Shown: one piece after another, positions 25,339 to 37,400 of the stretch
How the letters are laid out: every line of letters begins with the position of its first letter
Numbering within the stretch: the stretch's first letter is position 1
Assembly: GCF_014839835.1 (NCBI RefSeq)
Contig: NC_071612.1
Location: forward strand, 12,185,001-12,249,000
Length of the DNA stretch: 64,000 nt
Direction of reading: 5' to 3'
Source: Dryobates pubescens
Lineage: Eukaryota > Chordata > Aves > Piciformes > Picidae
Notes under the pieces: generated by a model
The model's database searches: none
Told to the model about the DNA's origin: nothing
Seen by the model: the letters and a program-made list of their open reading frames with translations, nothing else
Made by a program: the position numbers and the translations under genes

Positions 25339-26447
25339 ATTTCTGGAACTACAATGGTATTCAAGAACTATTTTATGTTGCCACGTGAATACTTTATTAT
25401 CATCACACACACAAAAATAAATAAACCTTTTCCATTTAAGGCTAAGAAACACTGTCCACAGTCTGGATGAAATAACATCCTTCCAATTCTCAAAACATAC
25501 TTACATTGGAATACTCTGATCCCTTCCAAAGATTTCCATATGCACCCTTAGCAAGTCAATCTCCATGTTTACTATGCACCCTATAGACAAAAACATTGCT
25601 AAACCCTCCCTTCGTGGTTAGTCATTACACAACTCTTCCAAAGGTTTATGCAGTGTATTCTGCAATAGTCTGTCCACCCACACAGACAGTCAGCATGCCT
25701 AGTCCCTTTCTGTTGTAGTCAGTCACATCATAAACTGATCAAATGCCATTGTAAAACTAAATAGGCTTCTTGGCCTATGTTTCCAAAATTTGGGAGTGGA
25801 TCTGTCTTCCATTCAAACTAATTTGGGTAACAATGAAAAAATTCACTCATAAACAGGGCTTCTGACTGCATCTTTTTCCGCCAGTGGTTCTTGTTTTCCG
25901 CTCCAACCCACATCATCTATTCTCTTCCTTCCACCCATTCTTCCCTTCCAAAAAAGGCTGGCTTGGACACCGTGCTTCAATTTTCTGTAGAACTTTCTAT
26001 TTTTCTTTCCCATTCTTTTTGTTTGATATATGAAAGCAGCTTCCTGTCTAGAAACACGGGAGTTCTACACCCTCAGTAATGATGTATTCAGCCCATCAAT
26101 GATCTTGGCATGAATGCCTTAAACCTTAATAAGCCTGATGGGATTTTCTGTGCATGTCATCATCAGTTCAAAAAACAATGCACAACATTTGTCATCTTGC
26201 ACTGAATCAGCTCCCTTCCCAGTGCGACAGTTCTAATAAGAAGTCTAAGGGCTCACAAGCTTCCTTCTCTTAAATATTTCAAATTATAGATTTCCAATGC
26301 CAACAGAACAACAACAGAAACACTGAGAGGTGACAATGTTGCAGAACATGATGAATAGCATTCTACTTTTCCAACCCCAAGTCCCTGCGGCAGTCAGCCA
26401 TTGCTCACGCTGCTGAAGTCTCACTATAACCTATCACACAAGTCATA

Positions 26448-26782
26448 CAATCATAGAATTGTTAGGGTTGGAAGGGATCTCAAGGATCATCTAATTCCAA
26501 TCTCCTGCCATGGGCAGGGACACCTCACACTAGATCAGGTTGCTAAGAGCCACATCCAGCCTGGCCTTCAAAACCTCCAGGGATGGGGATTCTACCACCT
26601 CCCTTGGCAACCTGTTCCAGTGTCTCACCACCCTCATGCTGAAGAATTTCTTCCTAACATCAGATCTGAATCTACCCATTTCTATGGTTTTTTTTTCCAT
26701 TCCCCCTAGTCCTTTCATTACCTGACACCCTAAAAAGACCCTCCCCAGCTTTCTTGTAGGCCCTCTTAAGATACTGGAAGGC
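26448..26782 (-). mobile_element. Older CR1 fragment, 3' part, split by a nested CR1
   Basis: On the minus strand it reads [39 protein letters not shown]. This belongs to a different CR1 subfamily from the TTCTA copies. It stops abruptly at ACTGGAAGGCTG and resumes after 27,255. Confidence 0.88.
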
Positions 26783-27254
26783 TGGAACGAGTCCAGAGAA
26801 GAGCAACAAAGTTGGTGAGGGGTTTGGAACATAAGCCCTACGAGGAGAGGATGAGGGAGCTGGGGTTGCTTAGCCTAGAGAAGAGGAGACTCAGGGGTGA
26901 CCTTATTACTCTCTACAACTACCTGAAGGGAGGTAGTAGACAGACAGATGTTGGTCTCTTCTCCCAGGTGGCCAGTACCAGGACAAGAGGACACAGTCTC
27001 AGGCTGCGCCAGGGGAGGTTCAGGCTGGATGTTAGGAAAAAGTTCTATACAGAGAGAGTGATTGCACATTGGAATGGGCTGCCTGGGGAGGTGGTGGAGT
27101 CGCCATCACTGGAGGTTTTCAGGAGAAGACTTGATGGGGTGCTTGGTGCCGTGGGTTAGTTGTTTGGGTGGTGTTGGATTGGTTGATGGGTTGGACGCGG
27201 TGATCTTGAAGGTCTCTTCCAACCTGGTTTATTCTATGTATTCTATGTATTCTA
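26783..27254 (+). mobile_element. CR1 nested in reverse orientation inside an older CR1
   Basis: The frame 26812-27159 is open and reads [26 protein letters not shown] to [13 protein letters not shown]. The 3' end is CCAACCTGGTTTATTCTATGTATTCTATGTATTC, a tail of the TATTCTATG class. It sits inside the older minus-strand CR1. Confidence 0.92.
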
Positions 27255-27361
27255 CAAAAAGGTCTCCTCAGAGCCTTCTCTTCTCCAGACTGAATAGCCC
27301 CAATGCTTTCAGTCTGTCCTCATAGGAGAGGTACTCCAGCCCTCTGATCATCCTCAAATCC
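27255..27361 (-). mobile_element. Older CR1 fragment, continuation after the nested copy
   Basis: AAAAAGGTCTCCTCAGAGCC followed by TTCTCTTCTCCAGACTG continues the minus-strand CR1 that breaks at 26,782. The two halves abut in the CR1 consensus order. Confidence 0.85.
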
Positions 27362-28105
27362 TGGCCTTGTTCTTTAACGGGAAATGGGAGTAAAACACAA
27401 TCTAAACTTGCTAAAATTTAGAAAACAACATAATCTATTAGAAAATTCTGTCTTGTTCAGATCGGTAGACTGGATCAAAACATTTTTCTGTGGGTGCAAA
27501 AAAGACACTGTTGAAATAAACTGAAATATTTACCACTTTTGGAGTTTAATGTACATACAATCCTAGGCTCAGGCTCATCCCCCTGCTGAATTTTAGCTGC
27601 AATGAGTTCTGCCATAAAGTTTTATTGGACAGCTGTATGAACAGCACTTGAATCAATGTGGGTGCAGAAAAAGCCTTGCACACCACACACAGCAGTGTGC
27701 TGCTCTTCTCCAAGCAGTGCCTCACAACAACGTGGTTAACCGCAGTTTATTCTATATGGTGTAATTCGTCGGCTAATGCTACCAGCAAAGCTGCTAGCCT
27801 GGGGTTCCTGCAGCTTCAAATCTGACAGTGCAAGGCACACACACTGTTTAACTCTTTTCAGGGCTTGGTCTGTGCCTACGTAAACATCAAAAAATATTTT
27901 GATCTTTACTTATGAGTGAGAAGCGGAGTTAATTTAGAACTGTCAGCAAGTGCCTTCCTAATTAAAAACAGATGACAACGTCTACAATGACAGGGTCTGT
28001 TGACACAGGCTGCGTGCATCAGGCCGGCACAGCCAACCGAGCGTGAATGTGAGGAATCACAGCTCCATCTAGTGTCCTACCTGTGTAGAAAGGCAGAAAT
28101 CGGTT
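27362..28105. other. Intergenic DNA, slightly CpG-enriched at its right end
   Basis: Unique sequence between CR1 groups; it ends in the weak CTCF-like motif near 28,061. No gene seen. Confidence 0.45.
28061..28076 (-). promoter_or_regulatory. Weaker CTCF-like motif
   Basis: The minus strand reads GACACTAGATGGAGCT, sharing the ACTAGATGG core with the motif at 10,796-10,810 and in the same orientation. It departs from the consensus at the first C and the GC after GG. It lies at the end of a short CpG-richer patch just before a CR1. Confidence 0.35.
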
Positions 28106-28365
28106 TTCATAGAATCACAGAATCAATAAGGTTGTAAAAGACCTCAAAGATCATCAAGTCCAACCTGTCAACCCAAGACCTCATAACTACTAAACCATAG
28201 CACTAAGTGCCACATCCAATCCCCTCTTAAACACCTCCAGGGATGGTGACTCCACCGCCTCCCTGGGCAGCACATTCCAACAGCTAACAACTCTTTCTGT
28301 GAAGAGCTCTCTCACCTCGAGCCCAAACTTTCCCTGGCGCAGCTTGAGACTGTGTCCTCTGTTTT
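28106..28365 (-). mobile_element. CR1 LINE 3' fragment
   Basis: It starts ATAGAATCACAGAATCAATA with an octamer-type tail and runs to the CTGTGTCCTCT segment. It is followed directly by another minus-strand CR1 of a more diverged type. Confidence 0.88.
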
Positions 28366-28371
28366 ACAACG

Positions 28372-28966
28372 AGTCACAGAATCACTGAATGTTAGGGATT
28401 GCAAGGGACCTCCTAAGATGGAGTGCACCCCCCCTGCCAAAGCAGGATCACCTAGGGCAGGCCACACAGGAATGCATCCGGGTGGATTTTGGAAGTCTCA
28501 GAGAAGACTCCACAACCTCTCTGAGCAGCCTGTTTCAGTGCTCGGTCATTCTCCCTGTAAAGAATTGTCTCCTTGCATTGAGGTGGGACCTCCTAGCTTG
28601 CACCCACTCCTTGTCCTGTCACTGGGCCAAAAAGAGACTGGCACCTTCATCTTGACACTCACCCTTCAGATATTTACAGATGCTGATAAGGTCCCCTCTC
28701 AGCCACCTCTTCTCAAGACTAAACAGTCCCAGTTCTTTCAGCCTTTCTTCAGAGGAGAGATGTTCAAGTCATGCAATCATCCTCTTAGCTCTCTCTTGGA
28801 CTCTCTCCAGCAGAGCCATGTCTCTCTTGAATTGAGGAGCCCACACCTGCACACAGTATTCCAGGTGTGGTCTCACCAGAGCAGAGCAGAGGGGAAGGAG
28901 AACTTACCTAGGCCCGCTGGACACACTTTTCTTGATGCACCCCAGGATGAAGTTCCACAGGTATCA
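28372..28966 (-). mobile_element. Diverged, older CR1 fragment
   Basis: It starts GAGTCACAGAATCACTGAATG and reads, in reverse complement, a CR1 3' region up to the VQVWSHQ / GAPQFKRD segment and beyond. It has many differences from the young copies, so it is an older subfamily. Confidence 0.85.
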
Positions 28967-29254
28967 CAAAAGCAGTAAGTGACCAGAGGCCCAGCTACTC
29001 TGCAGTTCTGAAAAAGGGAGCTGCATAATAAAATACTTCTTTAAAAAAGAGCTGCTGTGAGTTGAATGTTTGCAGGGGGAACAGAACATTTTTAAAGGCA
29101 AAAGATTGATAAATTACTCTGCCACTTATGAAAAAAAATGTAGTCAAAGGCTAACAATTAGCAGAAGGCTACTAAAAATAAAAAGGCAACTTCAAGAACC
29201 TGAGTAAAACCAAACATTCTGACAGGCTAAAAACAAGATAACATCAAAAGGCAT

Positions 29255-30662
29255 TTGAGAAATCAGTTAATGATCTGGTGTGCCACCTGGATGCTACAGG
29301 GCCAGATGGGATCCACCCAAGAGTGCTGAGATGGTGGAGGAACTTTCCAAGATCCATCATCTGGCAGCAGTCCTGGATAACAGGGAAGGTGACAGATGAT
29401 TAGAGGCTTGCCAGTGTGACACCCATCTACAAAAAGGGCCAAAAGGAGGATCTGGGGAACTACAGGCCTGTCAGCCTGACCTTGGTACCAGGGAAGATTA
29501 TGGACCTGTTCATCTTGGGTGTGCTGACACAGCAAGTGCAGGATTACAGTGGGATCAAGGCCCAGCTATCAGGGGTTTGTGAAAGGCAGGTCCTGATTGA
29601 CCTCATCTCCTTCTATGACCAGGTGACCCACCCACTGGATGAGGGGAAGGCTGTGGACATTGTCTACCTGGACTTTAGTAAAACCTTTCTTTTGACACCA
29701 TCTCCCACAGCATTCTCCTCCAGAAACTTGCAGCCCATGGCATATCCAGGTGTACTCTTTGCTGGATTAAAACCAGATGGATTGCCAGGCCCAAAGAGTT
29801 GTGATAAACAGAATTAAATTCTGCTGGCAGCAAGTCACAAACAGTGCCCCCCAGGGCTCAGTATTGGGGCCAGTTCTGTTTAATGTCTTCAATAATGATT
29901 TGGATGAGAGGGATCGAGGGCACCCTCAGCCAGTTTGCAGATGACACTAAACTGAGCAGGTGTGTTGATCTGCTCATCAGTAGGAACCAAGTGCTGGGGC
30001 CTGTATTTTGGTCACAACAACCCTAAGTAATGCAATAGGTTTGGGGAAGAGTGGCTGGAGAGCAGCCCAGCAAAGACTCTGGGAATGCTGGTGGACCAAC
30101 TGAACACAAGCCAGCAGCATGCCCAGGTGGCCAAGGCCAATGGCAACCTGGCCTGTATCAAAACCAGTGCATCCAGGGGCAGTAGGGAAGAGATTGTACC
30201 TGTCCTTGGCCCTGGTGAGGCCACAGCTTGAGTACCATGTTCAGTTCTCAGCACCACAGTAGAGGAAAGACATTAAGGTTCTGGAACACATCCAGGTAAG
30301 AGCAACAAAGCTGGTGTGGGAGCAGCTGAGGGATCTGAAGTTGTTCAGTCTGGAGAAGGCAAGGCTCCCTATAACTACCAGAACAGAGACTGTAGAGTGG
30401 CTGGTGTTGATCTCTTCTCCCAAGTAACTAGCAATAGTACAAGAGGTTTAAGTTGTGCCAGGGGAGATTTAGATTGGTCATTATAAAAATTACTGAGAGT
30501 AGTGGGGCATTGGAACAGGCTACCCAGGGAGATGGGGGGAGTTGCTTCTTGAACACCTCCAGAGATGGCATGTAGGTGTGGCTCTTCAGCATAGAGTTTA
30601 GTGGTCATGGCAGCAGGGTTGTGGTAGAACTCAACCACATTTCCAACCTTAATGGTGCTATA
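29255..30662 (+). mobile_element. CR1 LINE fragment with recognisable reverse transcriptase sequence
   Basis: This is the longest CR1 piece in the window. In shifting frames it reads ATGPDGIHPRVL, VTPIYKKGQKEDLGNYRPVSLT, DIVYLDFSKTF, APQGSVLGPVLFN and QFADDTKL, which are the RT core motifs in the right order (FADD holds the catalytic Asp pair). It then continues to the ORF2 C terminus. Frame changes and stops show it is inactive. The 3' end lies near 30,662, just beyond the LSM3 3' end. Confidence 0.92.
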
Positions 30663-30759
30663 CTTTCTCAGAATGTGAGGCTACATGCTGCAACTTAATA
30701 TAGCACTAGCTTTACAGAAGAATGTAACAACCTCTTCAACATAAAGCCACAAGAAGTCA

Positions 30760-31087
30760 AATGTGAAAGATAAACCAACTTTATTTAGAAAAAAAAAACA
30801 AAAGAAGACTGTACTACAGTCAAGATTGAAGAAAATGAAAGATTCTTTTACTGATGTGAGAACAGCCAATTTACAGCAATTACATCAATTCTGAGAAAAA
30901 CAGATTGGGTTGACTACATGTAGTTTCTGCAAAACAAACTAGTTCTCTTTCCCTCCCCTTCCCAAAAGGGCAGACAAAAACATCTTATGAAAAAAAACAC
31001 CCATGGACAGAATTTTGAGGCATGACTGAAACATGAACCATTGTCCAAGTCTGAAACTTTCCCAACAAGGTTAAATTCTTTGTTTCT
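30760..31087 (-). other. LSM3 3' untranslated region with poly(A) signal
   Basis: On the minus strand an AATAAA lies at 30785-30780, about 300 bases after the LSM3 stop. It is the first clear signal. The UTR would end about 100 bases short of the oppositely oriented CR1 that ends at 30,662. Confidence 0.6.
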
Positions 31088-34000
31088 TCAACCAACCCTC
31101 AATGGAGGAGCTACAAGCACAACGCCATCACCTCTGACAAAGAGCATCGGAATATTCCTTTTGGTAGACTATGAAGAAAGAAAGAAAGACAAATTTACAG
31201 TTACAAAAGTGAAACTACAGAAGTGTAGTTTACAAAACACCTGCTAAACATACAACCAACTTCAAACATAACAAAACACCAGGAACAACTCCAACAAGCA
31301 TATAAGCTCAAGCATGCGACATCCAAGTGTGCTGCAGAGATCGACACAACACACACCTATCTTTGGAAATCCTTTGAACTTTCATCACAATTTTCCCAGA
31401 ACTTCTGTTAGATCTTGGTTCAAAAAGTAGTCAGCAATAAACTAACAATATTATAGTGTCTATAAAAGGCTTTCCATCCTTACTTTATAAATCTCTTCAT
31501 AGGTTTCTTCATCAATCTCTATTGTAGTTACAGTTTCTTCCACATCACCCAAAATCATATTTAAGTGCTGATCGTATGCCTGTAGGAATGAAGTTAATGA
31601 TTTATTCCAAAATGCAAAGAGGAGCTTATTAAAATGATAATTTTTAGCAAGCCCTCCATATATGAGTAGTTGATCCTGGCTTTGATCAAAATATGGTGCT
31701 GTGTCAAAACAAAATAGAGCGTGTTGTAATTGCAAATGCCAGGAAATGAGTAGAATGCAGTAGGGAAAAAGAGGGAAGAGAGTTATCCTTACTGAAATGT
31801 TCTTCTGGGAAATAGCTCTGAAACATCCAGAACACACACAAGAACCTGGAGACAAACTTTATTAACATTGAAACAGCTACACATTCACTGCTGCCAGTCT
31901 AGCCTCCTGGACTGATTGTCCAGGGTCAACTTAAAGAATACCAAAGCTCTAATTCATACAGTGCCACAAAAAATGTGCATGTCCCAAAACCCCTTCCATA
32001 TGCATGCTGCAAACTGCATTTATTACTCATGGAGCTTTTTCTTGACTTTGTGTTCCCAAAGGAATTGAGGCCCAGTTAACACATGGGGCAAGTGGTTCTC
32101 CTTCCCAGCATAGCACAGAGCATTCTAGAAGGATGGCTGACAATAGAAAGCAAAAATGTTCTCGTCAAGAGCCATATCTTACTCCCAGAAGAAAGCATTT
32201 AGACAAATGAGATTTCCAGATGAGTACATACTCCATAATACCCTCACAGGGCATGCCTTAAGAGATACTTATTTGATAATCCCATTCTTAATTCAATCTT
32301 AAAGAGACTTCAGGATACTTTGCAAGAGGAGGCAACATTATTGCTTATTTCACAGATAGAAACAGATGTAAAAAGCAGTGGAATTAATTGCTTGATATCA
32401 TCCAGGTGGCAAGAGATAGCTTGACATTTCTATCAAAACTAGATAGGAAAACATGGAGAGCATGAGCATTCAGGTGGTGGGGGGTGGGAAGTACAAACAA
32501 GACTTGTCACAGATTTGCCTTCAATTTAGACAGGGAAAAAAAAAAGTAAGATGATGAGAGGGGTGAAGCACCTCTCCTGTGACAACAGGCTGAAAGAGTT
32601 GGGGTTGTTCAGCCTGGAGAAAAGGTGGCTCTGAGGAGATATTAAAGCAGCTTTCCAGTACCTGAAGGGGGCTACAGGAGAGCCTGAGAGGGACATTTAA
32701 CATGGGTATGTGGTGATAGCACAAAGGGTAATGGCCTTAAACTGAAGCAGGGTGGATTTAGATTAGAGATTAGGAAGAAGTTCTTTACTATGAAGGTGGT
32801 GAGACACTGGAACAGTTATCCACAGAAGTTGTGGATGCCTCATCCCTGGAAGTGTTCAAAGGCCAGGCTGGATGAGGCTTTGAGCAACTTGGTCTAGTAG
32901 GAAGTGTCCCTACCCATGACAGGTGGGTTGGAACTAGATGGTCATTAAGGTCCCTTCCAACTCAAGCTATTCTATGAAAACCAAAACACATCTCTACACT
33001 CTCTAGAAAAGCATTTGATAGCAGACGGAATATTGAACAAGTTAGATTTTGCCACTGATCACGATAGATTTTTGGTAAGAGGAAGTGTTCAGCCCTTGCT
33101 ACTAAGACAAGCTTTAACCTCCTTTTCTAACCACTTTGCACTTTTAACCATGAGATACAATTTCCTATGATTTAACACTAAGATCAATGGAATGCTACAA
33201 GTAAGCTTGTGTAAGACTGCTATACATTACAAAAAGGCTGCCCAGTGTTTAACTGAATAAGCATGGTGTTCTGAAAGTTTGACTTACATGTAGTCTGCCT
33301 CTAAGCTCTCTGTCATTCCTCATTTTGACATAGATTCGCTCATCTAGACTGAGTCTGATGAGATCAAGTGGCTCCTCTACAGTATTTGTTGTTTGTTGCT
33401 GAAAAATAAAAAAAAAAGATAAAATTAGAGGAGTTATTAGTACAGAATAAGACTTTCCCATTCCTCAGTTTTTGTGACACACGGAAAACAAGCAGATAAG
33501 AACATAGATCCAAATATTCCAGATCATTCCTTCATACCGTGTAGAACCTGAGCACAGCTGTTTTTGCCACTCCATGGCTATTCACTAGTCTGAGCAAAGT
33601 GAGTTAAAAAGACTTGAGCCTGCAGCAAACCATGCCTCAGGCATAGCATTGTATAAACTACATTCCTTACTAGAACCATTGGACAGCAGAGCCCACTCCG
33701 CACGACCTAGCACCACAGGGTGCAAGCTAGAAAAGCCCAGCACACACTGACACTTGTGCAGCACGCACCAGCCACACGCTGCCCCGAACACACATCGCTC
33801 CTTGAGGTCTATCTCAGCAACACAGCAGTCATACCAGGTCTCAAAGGGGGTTAGAAACCTCAGGCCCAGGTCTCCTTTTTTGTGATAAATGCGTGCACAT
33901 CCCGCAGCACACTACCTATTTTCTTCTCAGGGAGGCATAGCACAAGACTTTTTTTTTTCCCCTCAGTACTTTACTCCATCTCCCTCCTACATCAGCTCCT

Positions 34001-34349
34001 GGGGGAAACGGGCTTAAAGCAAGCCTTGCCCGCACTCCTGCCAAGCCCCACGGCAGCAGATGGACCGAGGCCGTTTCGTTCTGCAGAGAAAACGCGGCCC
34101 GCCCCCGCCGCCGAGAGCTGTGCCTACGAAGGCTTCCCAGGCCGGGGGGGCTCTGCCGGGAGGCAGGCAAAAGTTTGCCTTCATCTTACGCCTCTCCAGC
34201 CGGGGAGACTCCCCCAGTCCCGCAGAAGGAAGGCGGGAGGCGCCGGGAAGGCAGGAGCTCGAAGCTCGACCGCAAAGGGAAGGCCTCGGCGCTGCCTCCC
34301 CCAGGGAGAGAAGCAGGGAGCCGCTCACCTGGTCCACTTCATCCGCCAT
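31088..34349 (-). CDS. LSM3: LSM3, U6 snRNA-associated Sm-like protein, complete, 4 exons
   Basis: Coding exons on the minus strand are 34349-34329, 33398-33288, 31579-31484 and 31168-31088 (TGA at 31090-31088). They join in phase with GT/AG borders to give 102 codons, the same length as human LSM3 as I recall it. The protein starts MADEVDQ, has the Sm1 part ([20 protein letters not shown]) in exons 2-3 and the Sm2 part with RGDGV in exon 4, and ends APPLRVG. LSM3 is one subunit of the LSM2-8 ring that binds the U6 snRNA 3' end in the nucleus and of the LSM1-7 ring that promotes decapping of mRNA in the cytoplasm. The start has an A at -3 and G at +4 (AAGATGG). Its first exon lies 145 bp from the XPC start on the other strand, so the two share a promoter. 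Intron 2 carries a CR1 piece. Compared from memory, the only clear difference from the human protein is Glu for Asp at residue 4. Confidence 0.97.
32535..32975 (+). mobile_element. Older CR1 3' fragment in LSM3 intron 2
   Basis: It reads the CR1 terminal region (GLFSLEKR-like and [19 protein letters not shown]-like stretches, both decayed) and ends CCAACTCAAGCTATTCTATG. It is antisense to LSM3. Confidence 0.88.
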
Positions 34350-34352
34350 CTT
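34343..34352 (-). promoter_or_regulatory. YY1-type site overlapping the LSM3 start codon
   Basis: The minus strand reads AAGATGGCGG, the core YY1 consensus, with the ATG of LSM3 inside it. YY1 sites at or just after the start of housekeeping genes are well known. Binding here is inferred from the motif only. Confidence 0.6.
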
Positions 34353-34494
34353 TCAAACCACCTCCCGCCTGCTCCCGCGAGAGCGCAAGGCCCTGCCCTC
34401 CGATGGGGGCGGGTCAGGGGGAGGGGGCGGTGACGGCGACGGCTTGGCGCGGAGCGTGGTGGCGGCTGCTGTAGGGGTCTGCCGCGGGACCGTC
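34350..34494. promoter_or_regulatory. Bidirectional LSM3/XPC promoter in a CpG-rich island
   Basis: Only 145 bp separate the two start codons, which point away from each other. The surrounding CpG-rich, TATA-less DNA runs from about 34,010 to 34,780. GC boxes (GGGGGCGG type) lie at 34405-34413 and 34423-34430. Two genes of different function sharing such a compact start region is common for housekeeping pairs. Exact transcription start sites cannot be read from sequence alone. Confidence 0.85.
34405..34427 (+). promoter_or_regulatory. G-quadruplex motif between LSM3 and XPC
   Basis: Four G runs of 5, 3, 5 and 5 bases are separated by loops of 1, 3 and 1 base, which fits the standard intramolecular G-quadruplex rule with short loops. 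The G-rich strand is the coding strand of XPC. It overlaps the GC boxes, so it is also a likely SP/KLF binding stretch. Confidence 0.7.
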
Positions 34495-37400
34495 ATGGCT
34501 AGGAAGCGCAAAGCATCGCCCCGGCCAGCCGCTGCTAGGAAGAGACGCTCCGGAGGCCTGAGTGCATCGGGGGGCGAGCCCGATGAGGAGGAGAGTGAGT
34601 GCGGGATGGAGACCACAGCGGGTCGGGCCGGGGCTTGGGGCCGTACTAGGCCGCAGGTGTTTCGGGGGAGTCGGAGAGCCGCGGAGCCGAGGGAGCCGAA
34701 AATGACAGCTCGCTCGTAGCGCAGCGCTGTACCGCTGCGGCCCCGGCGAGGGGAAAAGCCAAAATCTCAGGCTGGAGGCGTGGGTAACTTCTCCATAGCG
34801 ACAGAGGGCGGGACAGTTGACACGCAGAAATCAGGCATCTAAATCCAGGTATGAAATGGGCACCGCATGCTCTCTGGAAGAACTGACACGGGCACTGAGC
34901 GACCTGGTGAGAGCTTGCCTCGCCCCAGCCGTGGTGGGGCTGCCGTCTGTTCCCCAGGTCCGTGTCCCAGAGGTGCCCTGAATAAAGCTCTCCAGAGCAG
35001 TTTCACAAAAGTAAACACAACGTTTGTTTTCCATCTGTCCCCGTTGGCAGAACTATAGGAATCTTTATGTATTTCTTGTGTGTTACATTATTGTGGTTTT
35101 CTTAAACAGGTCTCTGTTCAATTCTTACTGATTTATTTAGAAACAATGACATGCTCCTCATTGTTAGGGCTCACTTTCTTCTGTAGCTGGCTCTGCTGAA
35201 GTCCAAGAGAGGTATTGTTTCTGATTGCCATGGAGATGAAACTTTATCCTTTAACATATCTTCCTTCTGTGACATGCAGATGACTTTGAAGAGAAGAAGC
35301 CTGGTAAAAAGGAGAATGACTCAAAAGCCCTAGGTAGGAAGAAGGAAGAAGATTCCAACTCAGCAAATAAGCCATCAAAACAAAAAGGGGCAAATTCTCT
35401 AGTAAAAGAAAACAAAAAAAATACTAGAAATAAAGGGGATCATAACAAAGAGGAAACATGCAGGTAAGTTTGTTTACCATTCAAGAGTTTAAAATTATAA
35501 GCAGAAATCATTAACATACCATTCTGTGGTGTTTCTTTGGAATCCAAATATAATATCAGCAAAGCCTGCCCATGTAGATTGCTACAGCAAATCAGTTAAT
35601 CAAGAGATTAAACTGATTTGTCTTATTTCACTGACCAGCCAGAGCCTTGGATTTGTGTAGTGAAACAGAAAAGAGTTCCCATTTCAGTACACTTTGCGGG
35701 TTCAGTAAGACCAAAAGATTCAGTGAAGCAGTTCCCCAAGGACTTATTTGTACAAGCTGTTCTAAAGACTGGTGTAGGTTCAAGCATCTTCCTTTCTAAA
35801 CACCCTTAGCAGAGTCGGAACCTAAGTTTGCACTGGAGGTTTGCATTGAACCTGTGCTTATTTATAGCATAGATGGATTGCTTTACAGAGGAGGTATCTC
35901 TGGTTTGTTTGTCAGTTGTTGATGCAGAGGTCAGGCTTCATTTATTTTCCTATTTTTACAGTATTCTGGTTTTCTTAATAAAGAAGCACCTGATGTTAAA
36001 GCTATTTTGATAATTTTAACAGTGACTTGCTGAAGCTGCCACAAAAAGAGGTGAAGTTGAAAAGAGAATCTCCTGTTAAAAAAGAGGCAGATGAAGACAA
36101 TGATGATGAAGAAGATGATGATGATGAAAGTGAAGATGAATGGGAGGATGTGGAAGGTAAGAATTGCACATTTATTAATTTTAAGGAGCAAATTCACACT
36201 TTATTTTTTAATTAGTAGTTTGGTTTTTGAGTAATTTCTCATTTGGATTTAGGTGAATTTATGTACCTTGTCTACCTAAAGTATGCTCCATGTGCATATC
36301 TGTAGCTGTTTATCTCACAGTGTTTCTAGGGTGGTTCCAGTAGAGAAAAGCTAGGCAACCACTGATCCTATGGTAGTGCCTGAATTTGACTATTTGGTGG
36401 CTTAGGTAAAAATTATGCTGCTGTGCACAAAGCACTTTCTCAGCTGTGTTTTCTAATACTGAGCAACTAAGAATAAGTCATTTTGAAGACTCAAAACTGC
36501 AACTTTATAGTAGAGTGGGGATGAAACCAACTGACCTGTTGGATTAGGTGACCATCAACAAACTGGGATAAAAATCATAGAATCATGGAATCAACAAGGT
36601 TGGAAAGGACCTCAGAGATCATCAGGTCCAACCTGTCAAATCATTGTGACTGTTATCTTCCTGTTTTGCTGCTGCAGATTTATGTCTTCTAAAGTAAACA
36701 GCAGTCAGGTTTTTTCTTTGCTAGTCTACAAGGACCCTTCAGGTCATACCTGCTTCACCTTTCTCATGATTGAGTTGGCCTGTGACATTAAACTCTGCTG
36801 AGCTGATTCAACAGCATGTGACTGGCACCCCAGAATTACTTGAAATAACTGAACATGCACACACATGCACTCTGTTATGGAATACCCAGGAGCTGGTAAT
36901 TACTGGGCATGTTCATTTTTCAGGGTATTTGAATACTTGATGAGGAATAAGAGGGTTCTTATCTCATTGTCACATCTCCTTGGAGTATCTGTTCAATGTT
37001 TAGTTATCATTTAGTAATACTTTGTTTTTACAGAACTCCAGGAACCTGTCACAGATAAGTTAGAAGCTGCTGCTTTTCCAGCGGAGGTGCTGCCAAGCAA
37101 TCCAGTTGAGATAGAGATTGAAACCCCTGAGCAGGTCAAGAAAAGAGAGAGGAGGTAAGAATAGAAAATAGCTCAGGTAGAAGCCTCTGTTTGTCCATCC
37201 CTGAGGTGTGAATAGGTGGGTCAGATGAATGCTCCTGGCATCTGGGAGCATTATATTAAAGGTGCCTTTCGTTATGTGGTAGCTGACCCAAGTCAGCCCT
37301 TCACAACAAAACAATCAAACCTCAGTAATGAAAAGAAAACTACTTTTTTTCAAGGAATCTGAATGGAATATTAGCAGTAGTCTAAAAGTCAAACAATTTA

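Larger units (their letters stand above)
22037..26447. other. Intergenic DNA, simple repeats only
   Basis: Apart from the A/C-rich block, the palindromic duplication and the 64-bp tandem repeat listed separately, nothing is recognised. Short frames are not convincing genes. Confidence 0.5.

Noticed and set aside
1-31000. Search for an endogenous retrovirus or other capsid-bearing element
   Set aside because: No gag, pol or env-like frame and no paired long terminal repeats were recognised; the only RT signal is CR1. A diverged solo LTR cannot be excluded by eye.
34060-34494. An upstream in-frame ATG that would extend XPC by 145 codons
   Set aside because: It lies opposite LSM3 exon 1 in a CpG island where stops are rare. 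The ATG at 34,495 has a good context and its MARKR start matches known XPC.
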